From Linepithema humile (taxonomy: Eukaryota; Arthropoda; Insecta; Hymenoptera; Formicidae): a stretch of DNA of 64,000 nt. The translations under genes and the position numbers were made by a program. The notes under the pieces were generated by a model, which made no database searches, had not been told where the DNA came from, and worked only from the letters and a program-made list of their open reading frames with translations. Below are positions 10,501 to 21,864 of this stretch, one piece after another; the first letter of the stretch is position 1, and the number at the start of each line of letters is the position of its first letter. Location of the stretch: contig NC_090128.1 of the NCBI RefSeq assembly GCF_040581485.1, positions 6,634,001-6,698,000 on the forward strand, in the 5' to 3' direction.

Positions 10501-13500
10501 AACGCTCGATCGAACCCCTTGTAGAGTCCGGTCGACGACAACGACATTACCGAGGACACTGAAGACACAGACATGCATTAGGAAATTGAGTTTCATCGAA
10601 CTTTTTCGAATATCTACGCTGTATTATGTCGAATGGTATAAACGCGCATTCGTACGATGGCGCGAGGAGTTACCGTCGGGATTCGCGGTAGAAGACGAAC
10701 CATGCTCCTCCGACGCGCCGCTGCTCGGCGAGGCGAGGCCGGAATTCGACGAGTGCGCGCCTGAGGTACTCGAGGACGACGACGTGAGGCCCAGGCCGAG
10801 CTGCTCGGCGACCTCGGCGTGATCGAGCTGATGGACGTAATCGAAGACACTCGACCCCGTCATTTCTACCTGAAATTAAGCAGCGATCTTGTTTCCTTCA
10901 CCACGGGAATCATTTTGACGGCGGTGGTTCGCCGCTGGAGACCAGAGACCCGTATCTCCCTCTTTCTACGTGAGACATTCGTGCCGTTGCACTCGGGATA
11001 TATAGGGGTACCTCGCGCGAGGGGTACCCCGAGGAGGCGCGAGGGATGCGACCGCGGCGGCCATGTTTGTGCCAACGTCGGCTTTCCGTCGGTTTTCCGA
11101 ATCCCCGAAACACCCTATTGATTGCCCCACGAGCTTCGCAGAACCGAGAGCTAGCACACCGGTCACCTCCCGTACCTCCTCGCTTTACCCCGCGCCGCTT
11201 CTACTCTCTTTCCCCGTCCACCTTCTCGCTCGCGGCATTAGGAATGGCGAACACGCCGCCGTGCAGAGGCTACGTGAGCGGCATGCGACCACCTCCACCC
11301 GCCGCCATCCACCCAACCTTCCCCCCTTCTATGTCATGCTCACCGTCGTGCCAGCCAGTATGGCCGCCAACTCGCACAACCTTCTCCTCTTTTCCTCCCT
11401 TGACCTCTCCTCCTTATTCTTCTACAACGCTATCAACTTTTCCTTCTCCTCCTCCTCCTCCTCTTTCGCTACCTCCGCCACCATCGCCACCACTGCCGCG
11501 GCTGCCGCCGCCTCCGCTCTGCCAGCATCACCAACCACCACCACTTCAACGTTTCAACATTTCTCCTTCTCTTCCGTCAACTTTTTCCTTCTCCCCCGTT
11601 GCCTTTAAACCTTTCTACTATCTCTGGCCTTCCGGCTGACGATACACGCTGCACCCGCGTTGGCGCGCCCGCCTTGCTTTTTATTCGCTTTCGCTTTCTC
11701 GTTATCGTTATCACTTTTCTCCTACGCGTACCCCCTTAACCCGATCACCCCCAACCTCCGGTCGCTCCGTCGACATCTCGCTGCGGCGAGCCACCAGCTT
11801 ACCTGTGAGAGGCCGAGATATATCGAAACGGTCTCGGATATGTACAGGAATCTGCCATCCGCCGCGACAGCCATCGCGAAGCCGTCCAGGGACTGGCGAC
11901 AGAAAATACGAGACACTTGAGAAACTCTGGATCGGATATTCCCGAACTCTTATACAAAAATAAATTTCCAACATTTATACGGTCTCGCGAGGAATGTCGA
12001 CAATATTATTATGCGATACGAATTACTTTCTCTTAGATTGATGCAAAAGATTTTGTCGCTCCTCTCTAAAAGTTATCGATTTTCATTCTAAGATTCTCGG
12101 AATTTTTTTAATCATACGTGTAAAATCTTGTTTCCAAATAAAAAAAATTTATTAAAGTCAACAATGATTATTTTAGACTATAAAAATTCATGTAAAATTC
12201 TGCGATTCTGGGAATACGACGAACCTTTTACACCGATTTAATACATAAAATAGATTTAAACTCGATGATAGATTTGTAGAATTTCAATTAAAGGAATTAA
12301 AACGCTTGCGGTGTACAATTAATGCGACTCGAATCATTAAAATGTATTAAAATCAATAGCAGCGGAGCATTATAGTAATGAAATAAGAAAGCAAACTTAC
12401 CTGTAATATATGGGTACCTTGATGAATTTCGAAATGATCTATCGCTGTAGATGTAGACGATCTGACTCGATTAGCACCTGCGAATGAACACAACATTGAG
12501 AACACCGCGCCTAACGTAGAAATATATAAGTGCTGCGTAATTATTACTCTTGATTTCTCAGAAGAATTTATAATTCTTTCGAATGAGCGTTACAAGGAGA
12601 AAATTTTATATAAAAAATTACTATGATACGACAGTAGCCGTAATTATAAGTTTAAATACTATGGCCATTACATGAAAAACATAGTACAAGTTTTTATAAT
12701 TCCGTCCGTGGCTACTGCCGTACACAGTTATTTTTTATACAAAAATTTCCGCGTGTAGTAACACAGTGCCGAACAATTAAATCGACATCGATTTTTCGCG
12801 ACATTTCCCCGTGCAACAATTTCGGAGTGTCCCTTCGGTGGAAACAATCGTCGCATTCAATTTTATTATCGTCAGGCGAAAATTCAAGACCCTTTTGAAT
12901 ATGTATTAGTAACGCGAAGCTGAATAGCTGCAACGAGTCCGCATATACTCATCGAAAAAGGTGGAGAAGGTATCCTCGATTGATCAGCGATACGTGATTC
13001 ACGCGATACGTACGCCGCCGCCGAGTTAAGGCATCAGCTTCGACCCCTTTTGCGCCTTCTTTTCTCCCCTCGTTTAACAAACACAAGACGGGCTACTTCT
13101 TACCGTAATAATAATCCCACGCTCCCCAGTAGCTTCGTAATGAAAGACTTAGAAGACTCGATCAAACTTGCGCTCGAACCGCTTAATCTCGTAAGTCCAT
13201 CGGGATGAGACGGAATAGCTCGACTCGTCGGACTGACCCCAGTTTGGGTTTTTCGGTCAACAAGGTAATGCCGATATTTCCTACTGTATAAAGCTGGACG
13301 CCGGAATAATCTAACTGGATTTCGTCTTGACGAACGCCTTTGTTCTCCCAATTATATTGCCCCTTTCGCCAATACTTTCACGCGTTATCTTGATCTTTAC
13401 GGATGCACGAAACGAATTGTTGGAATAATTAACGCCCGCATCACGGAAAATTCTTGAACTTAATCGATCGAAACATTTTTTAGATCACAGTGAATTGTCA

Positions 13501-16500
13501 TCAGAAAAATTACACTCGCCCTCGTCGCCCGGTCGGCCCTCGCGCTCATATGTCCATCCGCTCCCGCCATTTATCACAATATTTTGATAAATATAACTTG
13601 ACGGTGTTCGCAGGCGGCTAGAAAAATATCGGCGTCGGTATTTCCGAGCAAATGTTATGTAATTATTGTACAGAGGAGCTGTCAATCGATTATTCGGGAG
13701 GGTGTGCATCCCGCCGAGCATCCTGCCGAATCAGCCGAGAGCTCCTGTCTCGAAATCTCGAGTCATTTTACTCGGTTAAGTCGAGAGGTTCTCGCTCTGG
13801 CCCTGACATGCGGCGCGAATAGAAGAGGGGGCGCACTGGATTTAGTTTGACGAGGAGTTGCGGCGGCGATGCGCGGCAACCTAACTCAATTTCGTTAGTT
13901 TAGTTACATTGGCGGTTGGTAACGCGAAGCTCGCGCATAGGGGTTGTCGTGATTAGATTTTCATGGGGATAGTGGTGGATGTACCTAAGCCTTTATACGT
14001 ACCCACGTACGTGCAAAACCTCTTTCTATCTTTCCGCGACCCTCCCGCACTGTAAATATTAACTCAAGTCAGACCCCTTGCATTCTGAGAATACGCGCTT
14101 ACCACGACACGTGAAGTTTCTCGATAGCTCCGGCGATTTTCACGGAGAAAAGTCTCGCATTTTTTTTTATTACCGTTCGACTATTAGCCTGATCTTTCTT
14201 GGAGCGCGTTTCAACTAACGAAGCGAAAATAAGCTGCCTCCCTCTTCTCGCCAAATGAAGCACGAAAATGAAAGAGACCCGCGGCGATCCTATCGCTCGA
14301 TGATTGTCGACAATTCTCTATTACTATGTATCTAGAAATCTCGCCGGCTGCATGGTCAGCCGGAGAATTATAAAGGATATCTGAAAGTTCGATCTATTGC
14401 CCACGAGCTTGCGTGTTTCGTTAAGGAAGCTATTGTCCGATCTTTCTTGTTTCACATTTTGCTACACAAAATTATTTCATCGGGCCAAATACTGGTCGGA
14501 GATCGCAATGTCGGAAAGCGTGTGTTGCGCGAAAAAATTCCTCATCTCGAGGCACATTTTGACAAATCGAATTGCAATAAGCGTCGCGACACGTCGATTC
14601 TGTCTGAAAATAAGAGACACGTGTCTGCCGAAAAGACATCATTCGCAATCGGAGACAGGCGGAACGTCTGCTAGCTTTAACGCGATTATGATACAGCCTC
14701 TCGGCTTCTTTCTTACTTCTGTCGCTATTTTTGATTTTACTTCCATCAATCATGATCAACGGACATTTATTCAACTCCAAAATATCAAGTTCTTGGTACA
14801 CAGTGTCTCGAGAAGTATAAAATAATTTATATATGGCATGCACGACAAAATATGACGATGCATTTCGCACATGTCTGACACAATAGCAGTCTACTCTACT
14901 GCAGACGACGCGAACGTAAAGGAATTATAATGCGGCTGACTTCCTCTCTTATTCTTATCCCTAGAGAGAAAGTTCGGTCCACGGAATATGGGTCCTGATC
15001 CCTATTAACAGTCCGAATGACTCCCCCTTTCCGAGGTTAAACGCTGATCCATCAAGAGACATCATCGGCAGATACATCTTTATCGAGCCGAGCGACCGAA
15101 TTATGTTTACCGAAATAAATTGCAACAAAATATTCAATATTACATATCATAAGAATTATGCAACGACAAAAAAAAGGAACAAATAAAATCTTACATTACG
15201 TCCAAATGACAGATTTACAAAAATTTGAATCGAGTATTTGATGCAAACTATAGAAATCAGAATTAATTTCTCGTGGCGAAATGTGCGACTTTACGTTTAT
15301 CGAAATAAATTGTAACAAAATATCCGAGATCGTAATAATTATACGACAGAAACAAGAACAAATGAAATTATATCCAAACGACGTATCTATAAGAAACTAA
15401 AATTGCGAATTTAATGTAAGATCAGAATTCATTTTCCTTTTGTGAGGTGAAATGTGCGATTTTACGTTAACTTACCTTTGACAGATTTGCTGGGCGGTGG
15501 ACCATCGCGAGTCCAAGGTGGATCGCCGTGACTGGAGAAGTCGCGAAGCTTGAGATACGAAATTGTTAATCTTATTATGGAGGCTTTGTCCAACTGGGAG
15601 GTGATGGCCGCCGGTAGAGGAAGCATTTTCGCGAGCTCGTAGAACTCGTAGTTCTCTTTACCCCGTCGCGACCTCGCCGCGTCTCTGCTCTTCTCCTTGC
15701 GCAGCTCCAAGATACTGTAATACAAATAACGCACTTGGTTAGAGCGACGAAGCAGCGCTCCTTCAGATTACAATCTACGCAGTTATGGATTGCAAATCGC
15801 ACGTACAGAGTGTCCCCAGAGAAATCTCAAATAATTCCGGATGTAAACGCTCAATCCTTTAACCAATTGCGAGCACACCGGAGTACAGATAATGCTTACC
15901 ACTTTTACAACCGGGCTTAGTTTCACCGGGCTCGGGACTATTGGTTAAAGAATTAACAGATGAATAAACGTTACAGAGAGCGCTCGATCGTAACGTTGTG
16001 CATTCGGCGATAAGATGGCGATAGAAAAAGACGGCGATCGATCCGCAAATTCGCTCCAACTTCCTGTTCGCGCTCCTTTTACGGATCTTCGCCGTTCATC
16101 GCGACGATGTCTGTTAATGGCGAGGTGTACATAGAGGCGGACGTTATTTCGCGCAAATGCGGCGGCGAGGCTCAAATTATGCGGTCGCACAAATAGGTAT
16201 AAAGGAGGAGAGGCGTGGCGATGTGTCGTAGCGCGGCTACCGCTTAAACGGCATACATTATTCAAACGCTATGAAGCCCATGTTTACTGACAAGCCGGCG
16301 AGTGTATCCGCGAGTGAACATCGACGTAACGTAACCACGCCCAATGGACAGCCCCTCGGTACCGGTTTTACATTTAAACTGTAAACGCCGACCAATGGAA
16401 CGGCGGTGCGCGTTGCGCGAAATCTATCCGCTTCTTGGTGCCTCTTGGTCATTAACCTTTCATTAATCGGGCGAATCGTTTGTCGGACTTGGCGCGAGTA

Positions 16501-19500
16501 GACACTTCGCGTTGAAGCGCTTTTTTTCCCGGATGTCGCGCGCAGAGATTCTGTTCGATTGCAATTGAACATTCTTTTGCGACAAAAAATGCGAGGTGAA
16601 AATCATTAACATTTTCGAAAGAAGACATTTCACGCGACGATGCTAATTTTCGTGCGCAGCTAACTCTTTTTACCCGGAGAGCGATTCGGTATGCGTGAAT
16701 CGAAAGGCGCGTAACACTCCGTGAAATCTGTCCCCAGAAAGTCATCAGAGTTAAGAGTTCCGTCCATTTAACTAACTTCCGCCGTTTCGGACGGTGGAAA
16801 ACAGGCGCGGCGGAAGGTTCGGTGGTTTGAAGCCGAAATGATTCGAAACGCGATGGGATTTTTATTCGCTCGCTATTGCGCTTAACGACTGTAAAACGCC
16901 CGGCGCTCTTCCCTATCGGGTTTGTCCCTCCCTCGCGCGCGATGTGCCAACACGATGGTAACCCATTATGACCATTCTCGCTGCCGCCCGAACGGGGATC
17001 GGAAGTCGTAAAAACGAAAGAAAGGGGAGAGAGGAAAGAGCATCCCCGGCATAAGCCGCCACCGTGTCAGAATCTTGTTTTGGCATTTTACAGGCATTCC
17101 GCGACACTCGATCCCCTGGCAAAGTTTCGCTTACTTACGAGACGGGTGTTCGTTCTCGTCCCAAAGGGATAATGACAGATTCTTCCCTTCTGCAGCGTTC
17201 ATCAAATGATAGAGTACATACCTTTATATTTTCGAGCGCACGCTAAACTTGAACGTGCGCTAACCGCATTTAAATCGTACACGGCTTTCTATAGATTTTA
17301 CATTTCTAAGATTAAAAAGGCTCTCCAACGATTTCAAAAACCGATTATAAAAAAACTAAAAAAGCTTAAAAGCTAGCAGAACTATCTTCGGTGTTTTGAA
17401 AGGTTTATATTTCTTTATTTTATACTTATTGATGGAAAAAAATCGCTTTTCTTCAGAAAAATGCTAAATTAGGACGATTAAAAGCTAACATTTCCGCCGA
17501 CAGTTGAGCAAAGATAAAGGATACAAGAGAAGAAGGGAGGTTCCTTTTTTTTCTTTGACCGTGCCGAATCCATTCCCCAGGAGGAACGGAATTTAGCCGG
17601 AGAAAAGCTAAGCCTAAGCACACGAAGCAGCTGCCCTCGTACAGCCCGATCGTTCGGCCGGTCCGTGCGCGGCAAAGCGTCTGCAGACGTGTGAAAATAA
17701 AATTACGCCCAACTTTCGGTCAAATTGGTTGGAATTGGGCAGCGACGGTGGTGAGGGCTCGTGAGTCCCGAGAGTCCCGCGGGACCGGAGATAGTGGTCC
17801 CTCGCGTAACCATCGCCGGTATCCTTAGCGATCCTCAAGAAGACTGCCGGGCGCGCTGCGCTCCTCACGCCTTCTAAGTGCTGCCCATCAATAATTCAGC
17901 AGAGAACTATGACGAGCGACCCTCGGATATATTCGCAACCCTCCCTCCTTCGTTTCTCGCGACTCTGATCGTCGAATTGCTACCGCTTGGAAGTACGAAA
18001 AATGGCAGCTGCGCGTAATAATCGACCAGATTACCGAGCTGATAACATCGTTTTCCTATGCCGATGGAATTCGTGACGCGAGAACCCTCCATCTCGATTC
18101 ACGAACACGCGAAATCTTTTTAATCCGAAGCAAGCTCGTTGATTTGACGCTTACATTAATAACAAACCAAATACGATTTTTAAATTTTAGACGAATTTTT
18201 CGAACATTAATAGTCTCTCGAGAAATAACAATCTTTAATTCGTTGCTTTCGCAATTTAAAACAACTTCCAGCAGTATTACAAGTGCTTCATGATTTTCAC
18301 GATTTTATAACGCAAAGCAAAATTGAAAAGCACGATTCTATAAATATAAAATATACCTGCTACGAGAATTATCTGCTCTGCATATAATCGCACCGTTATA
18401 AGAATAATATAATTATCACGCAGTAGGCAATCGCACGGGAATGCTTGCAGCCCCTTTGCAATTCCAGGCAACGATCGTTTCCGAGCTTTCCGATATGATT
18501 TCTCGGTGACGAAGGCGGGAAGGCGGGAACGATATTGGCAACCGTAGAAATCATAATGCACATCGCGACACGGGCTCATCGACTAATTCAATTAAACGAT
18601 TCATTTGCCGGTCCGAAGCACCACCTGAGGGTATGTCCCGTTTCATCTGTATTTCCGCATCCGTGTGCCCGCGCCGTCGTGTGCGTGCACGCCGAGGAGG
18701 AGCACGAGTCGGAAAAGGACGAACGGACCTTCCAACCTACTCCCAGGAGAGTCGTAGCCTCGCACAACAATACAATGCTCCTAATGTTACGGCTCCAGTT
18801 TCGACATAATTTTCTTTCGCGCGCCCCGTCGGTCGAAGGGGGTGGACGGCTATCGAATGCCCGGGCTTTTGTACCGTTTGGGCGAGAAATGTCATTTCCG
18901 CTGACCGTCTGATAACGAGGAGCGCGGAATAAGTTTTACGGTGCCGCGCCGCGATTAGATTCGAGACCGGCGTCATAAACGTCGCTTCTCGATTAGAGGA
19001 CGTGTGTCGTGGAAACAGTCGAGCGCGGTCTGCGAACTTTAAAATTCAATCCGACAGTTAACTGGACGAAGAAAATGGTCTTGAAAAAAAAAAAAGAACG
19101 GCGACGATCTGACAAACTCTTTCGCAAAGTCGCTGAAAAGTATTGCGACCACTTGTCTTAGTCGCTTATATTTTTATTCCATGTCATGAATAATTCACGA
19201 TACATCCCTCGCTTCTAGTGGACCAACGCACAGTCCGATTTCATTCATGATGCAATGCTTGAATCATGTCGGGTTTTATAAGCGAGCGCGAAGGAGATAA
19301 TGTTGCGCGTGTAAATTCGCGGTGTTGCGCAATCGCGCACTAAGGCTAAGTTTAGAAATATTTCATTGTCGAATGACGCGAGCCGAGCGAGGATCGTTTG
19401 CGTCCAAACAATTTTTACAGTCGTACGTGATTTTCAACTTTGCGACAATCAACACTTTCGGCGAGAATAATTCATCGTTATACCGTCAGGACTACTGTGC

Positions 19501-21864
19501 ATTCTAATGCATCGCGATGCGGTGGACGACTCAAGCGAGGAAACGCTTCCCGTGGAACACGGGGCGGGATCTGAATGAAAGCGGATAAACCAAAAAAAAA
19601 AAGAAAAAGAAGAAAAAAAGAGAGGAATAACGCCGGCACTAAAGCAGCTCGCTGCATCCGCGGACGTAAATCACGGCTGCCGCACGCATGCATGCATGCG
19701 CTACACACCTACAATAAAACGGAAAAAAAGGAAAAGGGGAAAAAATGAAAGAGAGTCGGAGACGCGATGTGCGCGACAGCGTGAGGGCGGGAGGGCGAGA
19801 GAGCGGGTAGATAGAGAGACGGAGGGAAGTTGGCTCCTGATGACGCGCAGATAAGGGAGGGCTTAAAGTCTACGTGATGAGCTTCCCGATGCGGAGGAGC
19901 GGAGGTCGAGCCTGAGAACTTTCGGTAAATGCACTTGTAAGAGCTGTTTCTTCTTTCCTTTACATTTTGGACGCGACCCCAAACTCTCCCCCGATATCAA
20001 ATCTAGTTTACAACGTAAGACGCGTCGCTGTGGTTTTTCTTTACATTAATATCCTCTTTAATACCCGGTTATTGTTGACTCGGAGCGACGATTCTCTCTT
20101 GAAATCATCACGATCGACACTGTCGCAGAAAAATATAACGATGCTCTTTGCAATTGCTTGCAGAAAAGTGATATCATCGATAACGAGAGCAGAAACTATA
20201 TACAAAAATAATTCATTAATAACATTACGATATTTTCTGCAAAAATTTTGACATTTCTATCGGCTATCCGATATTTAAGAATTGGAGAAAAAAATATTTA
20301 AAAAATTAGAAAAATTTATAAAAATAAAATTACTGGGAGAAACTCGAAAAATATACGACTCTAAAAAAAAAATTGAATCGATGAGACGGAAAAATTAAGC
20401 AGTCAACGCTCAGTCGCTAACGGAGAAAGCACGAGTTTCGAAAGACCTCACGTCCACGGCTCGTATCCGGATGTGCTGATGTCTTAACTTCCGGGAACGT
20501 GAGCCCGTGGCCGCGCGCGGCAGGGTGCATCGTAGCGCGACACGGTGCCGTCGCCAAAGTCAGATGTGAACTGCGGTCATTGATCCCCGAGTCAAATGCT
20601 AATTGTCTCATAACGAGTATCTGGTTACCGCATTAAATTTTTTAATCTTAAATCATATCGCGGGGACATCTGCAGGATTTCACAAAGTAACTGTGCAATT
20701 TTCGTTAAACAAGATTTAATAAAATGAGAACTTTCGTAATTCTTGGAATCGAGTGTAACAAAAAATAGATATGCTACCAAATATATCAATAAATCGTTAG
20801 CGCGAATACGAAATTGTGCGTAGAACTTCTTTCGTCGATATTGCAACGAATCGATTCGCGTTCGAGACTCGTCCAATTACACCGGTTGCGATTGGTTCGT
20901 TACTGGCGAGCGGAAAATCAAAATAAAAGTATATTGGGGAGAAGATAGAGGCGACAAGCCAAAGGTAACATTGACGGCTCCCCCGGTTGCCCCGTCAGCG
21001 TTCCTCCGATATCGCATCGGGTTTACGGCTGCGGCGTGACGTACTCGTCTGCCCCATTGGTTTACCACCCTTGCGCCTTATACCTACCTACCGCCACCCA
21101 TCACCATTCCCATTATCCACTCACTGTGACAGAGCTCTCTTGGGACCGTACCCTGCACTACGGGCGGCCCTTTCATCCGATTTCGAAGGGCCGCGGAAAT
21201 TCTCGATGTCAACCGCTTCTTGTCGTACCTGCGTAATTTGTCGAACGGGACATGATGGTTACGTCGAGTAAGCATAAATAATACATGTGACGCGCCGGAA
21301 TTGAGTGGCGCATATTTTCAAATGCTCCCGCGTGCTGCCGGGGAGGGGCGGTCGCCAAATTAAATTCTGTAGTGTAAGAGATTTCGCATTAAGCGGTTTA
21401 CGAAAACGAAAGGTATCGGCGTTCGCGCTCTCTCGATTGCAAGAAGAAAAAAAAAACGAATTTTACAGTAATCGATCGATAGATCGGCAATATTTCGCAC
21501 GATTGAATTCAATGTACAGAGGGAAGCTATCGACCTCGCAATGGCTTTCGCCGTTGGATTGCAGTATCGCGGATCGATCGTCGTCCAAGATGCAGCGGCG
21601 TCGTTAACGGCGCAGCTATTAAGCGTACGTAATTAGAGAAATAAGTATAAGAGAAACAACATGCCCTGGCTCGAGGAGAGGACCCTGACTCTGTTTGTAC
21701 GGGACACAGAGGTCCGCCGGTACGAACCAGGAGTGAGTGAACGCGGGGTTGAGCGCCCCAACGGCCCCCTGATGGGGTCCGCCGACACCGACACCGACAC
21801 CGACCCCGACCGGGCTTTGTCGCTGAAAGCCCCCGTAATCCATGGCCACCTGATACGGCAACAT
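6158..21864 (-). CDS. trh: Trachealess, bHLH-PAS transcription factor (NPAS1/3 orthologue), eleven exons
   Basis: Trachealess is the nuclear regulator that specifies tracheal and salivary duct cells. It dimerises with Tango/ARNT and binds ACGTG-core sites such as TACGTG. Exons in transcript order are 21864-21665, 15714-15476, 12477-12401, 11892-11803, 10869-10674, 10558-10434, 10317-10124, 9604-9498, 7986-7839, 7762-7638 and 7524-6158. They total 2868 nt (955 residues plus stop) and every junction is in phase. The bHLH is at about residues 70-125, with basic region EKSRDAARSRRGKENYEF. PAS-A covers about 165-310 and PAS-B with PAC about 345-460. The long C-terminal half has acidic, serine-rich and polyglutamine stretches and should carry transactivation. 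All internal introns are GT-AG; the first intron appears to be GC-AG. The start ATG at 21864 has context GAAAATG, and an in-frame stop at 21898-21900 limits any extension. Confidence 0.95.
6440..6526 (-). repeat. CAG/CAA repeat coding polyglutamine in trh
   Basis: There are 29 consecutive glutamine codons, mostly CAG with four CAA interruptions. They appear as CTG with TTG on the + strand. The tract lies in the disordered C-terminal half of Trh and is likely length-variable between individuals. Confidence 0.95.
7638..7762 (-). CDS. trh: trh exon 10: after PAS-B
   Basis: The exon encodes SGREYENLIMDCCQLEDGIT and then a charged linker ending ADRG. Acceptor is TTGCAG and donor GAG|GTACAA, phase 1. 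It is separated from exon 9 by a 76-nt intron. Confidence 0.94.
7839..7986 (-). CDS. trh: trh exon 9: PAS-B/PAC motif
   Basis: The exon encodes INKGQVLTHYYRLMNKSGGY, TWLQTCATVVCNTKTNEEQN and IICVNYVI, the PAC strands of PAS-B. It ends ATA AG|GTGAGT, phase 2. Confidence 0.96.
7987..9497 (-). other. trh intron 8
   Basis: This 1.5 kb GT-AG intron lies between the PAS-B and PAC exons. It is AT-rich, with no coding exon in a usable phase and no repeat that I recognise. Confidence 0.8.
9498..9604 (-). CDS. trh: trh exon 8: PAS-B
   Basis: The exon encodes VSELLDYTADELTGKNLYTL and CHGEDAHRLRKSHVD, the PAS-B core helices. Acceptor is TTCAG at 9605 and donor GATC|GTGAGT, phase 1. Confidence 0.96.
9743..10080. 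repeat. AT-rich repeat block in trh intron 7, MITE-like
   Basis: The intron holds repeated GCAGCGA/AATT motifs with small hairpins: GCAGCGA...TCGCTGC near 9890-9907 and CAGCGAAAT...ATTTCGCTG near 10042-10066. Its ends share an inverted similarity (TGCTATAGTAGCAAAAT on the left against TGCTATTGCAGCGAAAT in reverse on the right). This suggests a small non-autonomous element of about 340 bp, but no target-site duplication could be fixed. Confidence 0.35.
10124..10317 (-). CDS. trh: trh exon 7: end of PAS-A, linker, start of PAS-B
   Basis: The exon encodes VVLLLCRLRPQFTFSHTRKS, the linker LMGMVGLAIALPPPSVHEIR and then LETDMFVTRINFDFRIAHCE, the start of PAS-B. It is 194 nt and leaves at phase 2 through AA|GTGAGT. 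Confidence 0.96.
10434..10558 (-). CDS. trh: trh exon 6: PAS-A second half
   Basis: The exon is too short for ordinary ORF listing. After acceptor GTCTTCAG it encodes VSSVMSLSSTGLYKGFDRAF, then CVRMKSTLTKRGCHFKQSSG and YR. CVRMKSTLTKRGCHFK is a diagnostic block of this family. The donor is CGG|GTAAGC, phase 0. Confidence 0.94.
10674..10869 (-). CDS. trh: trh exon 5: PAS-A, serine-rich insert
   Basis: The exon encodes VEMTGSSVFDYVHQLDHAEV, then a serine/glycine/alanine-rich loop that is also long in Drosophila Trh, then NPD. It enters at phase 0 and leaves at phase 1 through GACG|GTAACT. Confidence 0.95.
10870..11802 (-). other. trh intron 4 with a polypurine/polypyrimidine stretch
   Basis: Between about 11170 and 11640 the + strand is strongly C/T-rich (CCT, CTC and CCA repeats), so the transcript strand is purine-rich. 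This creates long but compositionally biased + strand reading frames of proline and serine. I see no domain, so it is intron. Confidence 0.75.
11803..11892 (-). CDS. trh: trh exon 4: PAS-A core
   Basis: This 90-nt, phase 0 exon encodes SLDGFAMAVAADGRFLYISE then TVSIYLGLSQ, the most recognisable part of the Trh PAS-A domain. The donor is CACAG|GTAAGC. Confidence 0.97.
12401..12477 (-). CDS. trh: trh exon 3: linker into PAS-A
   Basis: This 77-nt exon is flanked by CGCAG and GTAAGT and fits phases 1 and 0. It encodes a variable serine/threonine linker and then IDHFEIHQGTHILQ, which leads into PAS-A in this family. Confidence 0.92.
12478..15475 (-). other. trh intron 2
   Basis: This 3.0 kb GT-AG intron lies between the bHLH exon and the PAS-A linker exon. 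It contains the palindrome CACGTACGTG at 14004-14013, which is two overlapping Trh/Tango-type sites, and a tandem duplication next to the bHLH exon. No coding exon fits the phase. Confidence 0.75.
15105..15470. repeat. Degenerate tandem duplication next to the bHLH exon donor
   Basis: A unit starting GTTTACCGAAATAAATTG at 15105 recurs at 15295 as GTTTATCGAAATAAATTG. Both run through related AT-rich sequence to GAAATGTGCGA(C/T)TTTACGTT, at 15278-15299 and 15449-15470. There are two copies of about 190 and 175 bp, clearly diverged. The second copy ends a few bases from the exon 2 splice donor. Confidence 0.75.
15476..15714 (-). CDS. trh: trh exon 2: bHLH domain
   Basis: The acceptor TATTACAG at 15715 is followed by T ATC TTG, phase 2. 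The exon carries the whole DNA-binding basic region and both helices (ELAKMLPLPAAITSQLDKAS, IIRLTISYLKLRDF), nearly identical to the family. It ends SVK G|GTAAGT. Confidence 0.97.
15715..21664 (-). other. trh intron 1 (5.95 kb), probable GC-AG
   Basis: The intron runs from GC at 21664-21663 to AG at 15716-15715. It holds one candidate 51-nt cassette exon at 17139-17189. Otherwise I see only unstructured sequence, poly-A/T runs (near 19084 and 19592) and no gene. Confidence 0.65.
17139..17189 (-). other. Candidate 51-nt cassette exon in trh intron 1
   Basis: The segment is flanked by an AG acceptor (GAACGCTGCAG) and a strong donor (GTCTC|GTAAGTAAG). Its length is a multiple of three. In the phase required between exon 1 and the bHLH exon (2 in, 2 out) it is open, giving REESVIIPLGRERTPV. 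Including it would not break the frame. The acceptor lacks a good pyrimidine tract, so it may be chance. Confidence 0.28.
21665..21864 (-). CDS. trh: trh first coding exon
   Basis: The exon encodes MLPYQVAMDYGGFQRQ, a Gly-Val hexanucleotide repeat and a conserved-looking FTHSWFVPADLCVPYKQ segment, ending LEPG. A phase 2 end is needed to join the bHLH exon. That requires CCAGG|GCATGT, a GC donor, which makes the junction LEPG-ILELRKEKS, the join I recall from Drosophila Trh. GTG at 21897 is open in frame but is not a eukaryotic start, so ATG 21864 is preferred. A GT donor at 21660, just past GGGCAT, would be phase 0 and would need an extra exon. Confidence 0.82.
21781..21815 (-). repeat. Hexanucleotide repeat coding Gly-Val in trh exon 1
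   Basis: GTCGGT-type units, seen as ACCGAC on the + strand, encode VGVGVGVGVGG in the Trh N-terminus. It is a coding minisatellite, likely variable in length. Confidence 0.85.

Noticed and set aside
11046..11639. Proline/serine-rich + strand frames of 181-197 codons
   Set aside because: They are produced by the CCT/CTC-rich tract inside trh intron 4. Two overlapping frames are open at once, which points to composition rather than coding.
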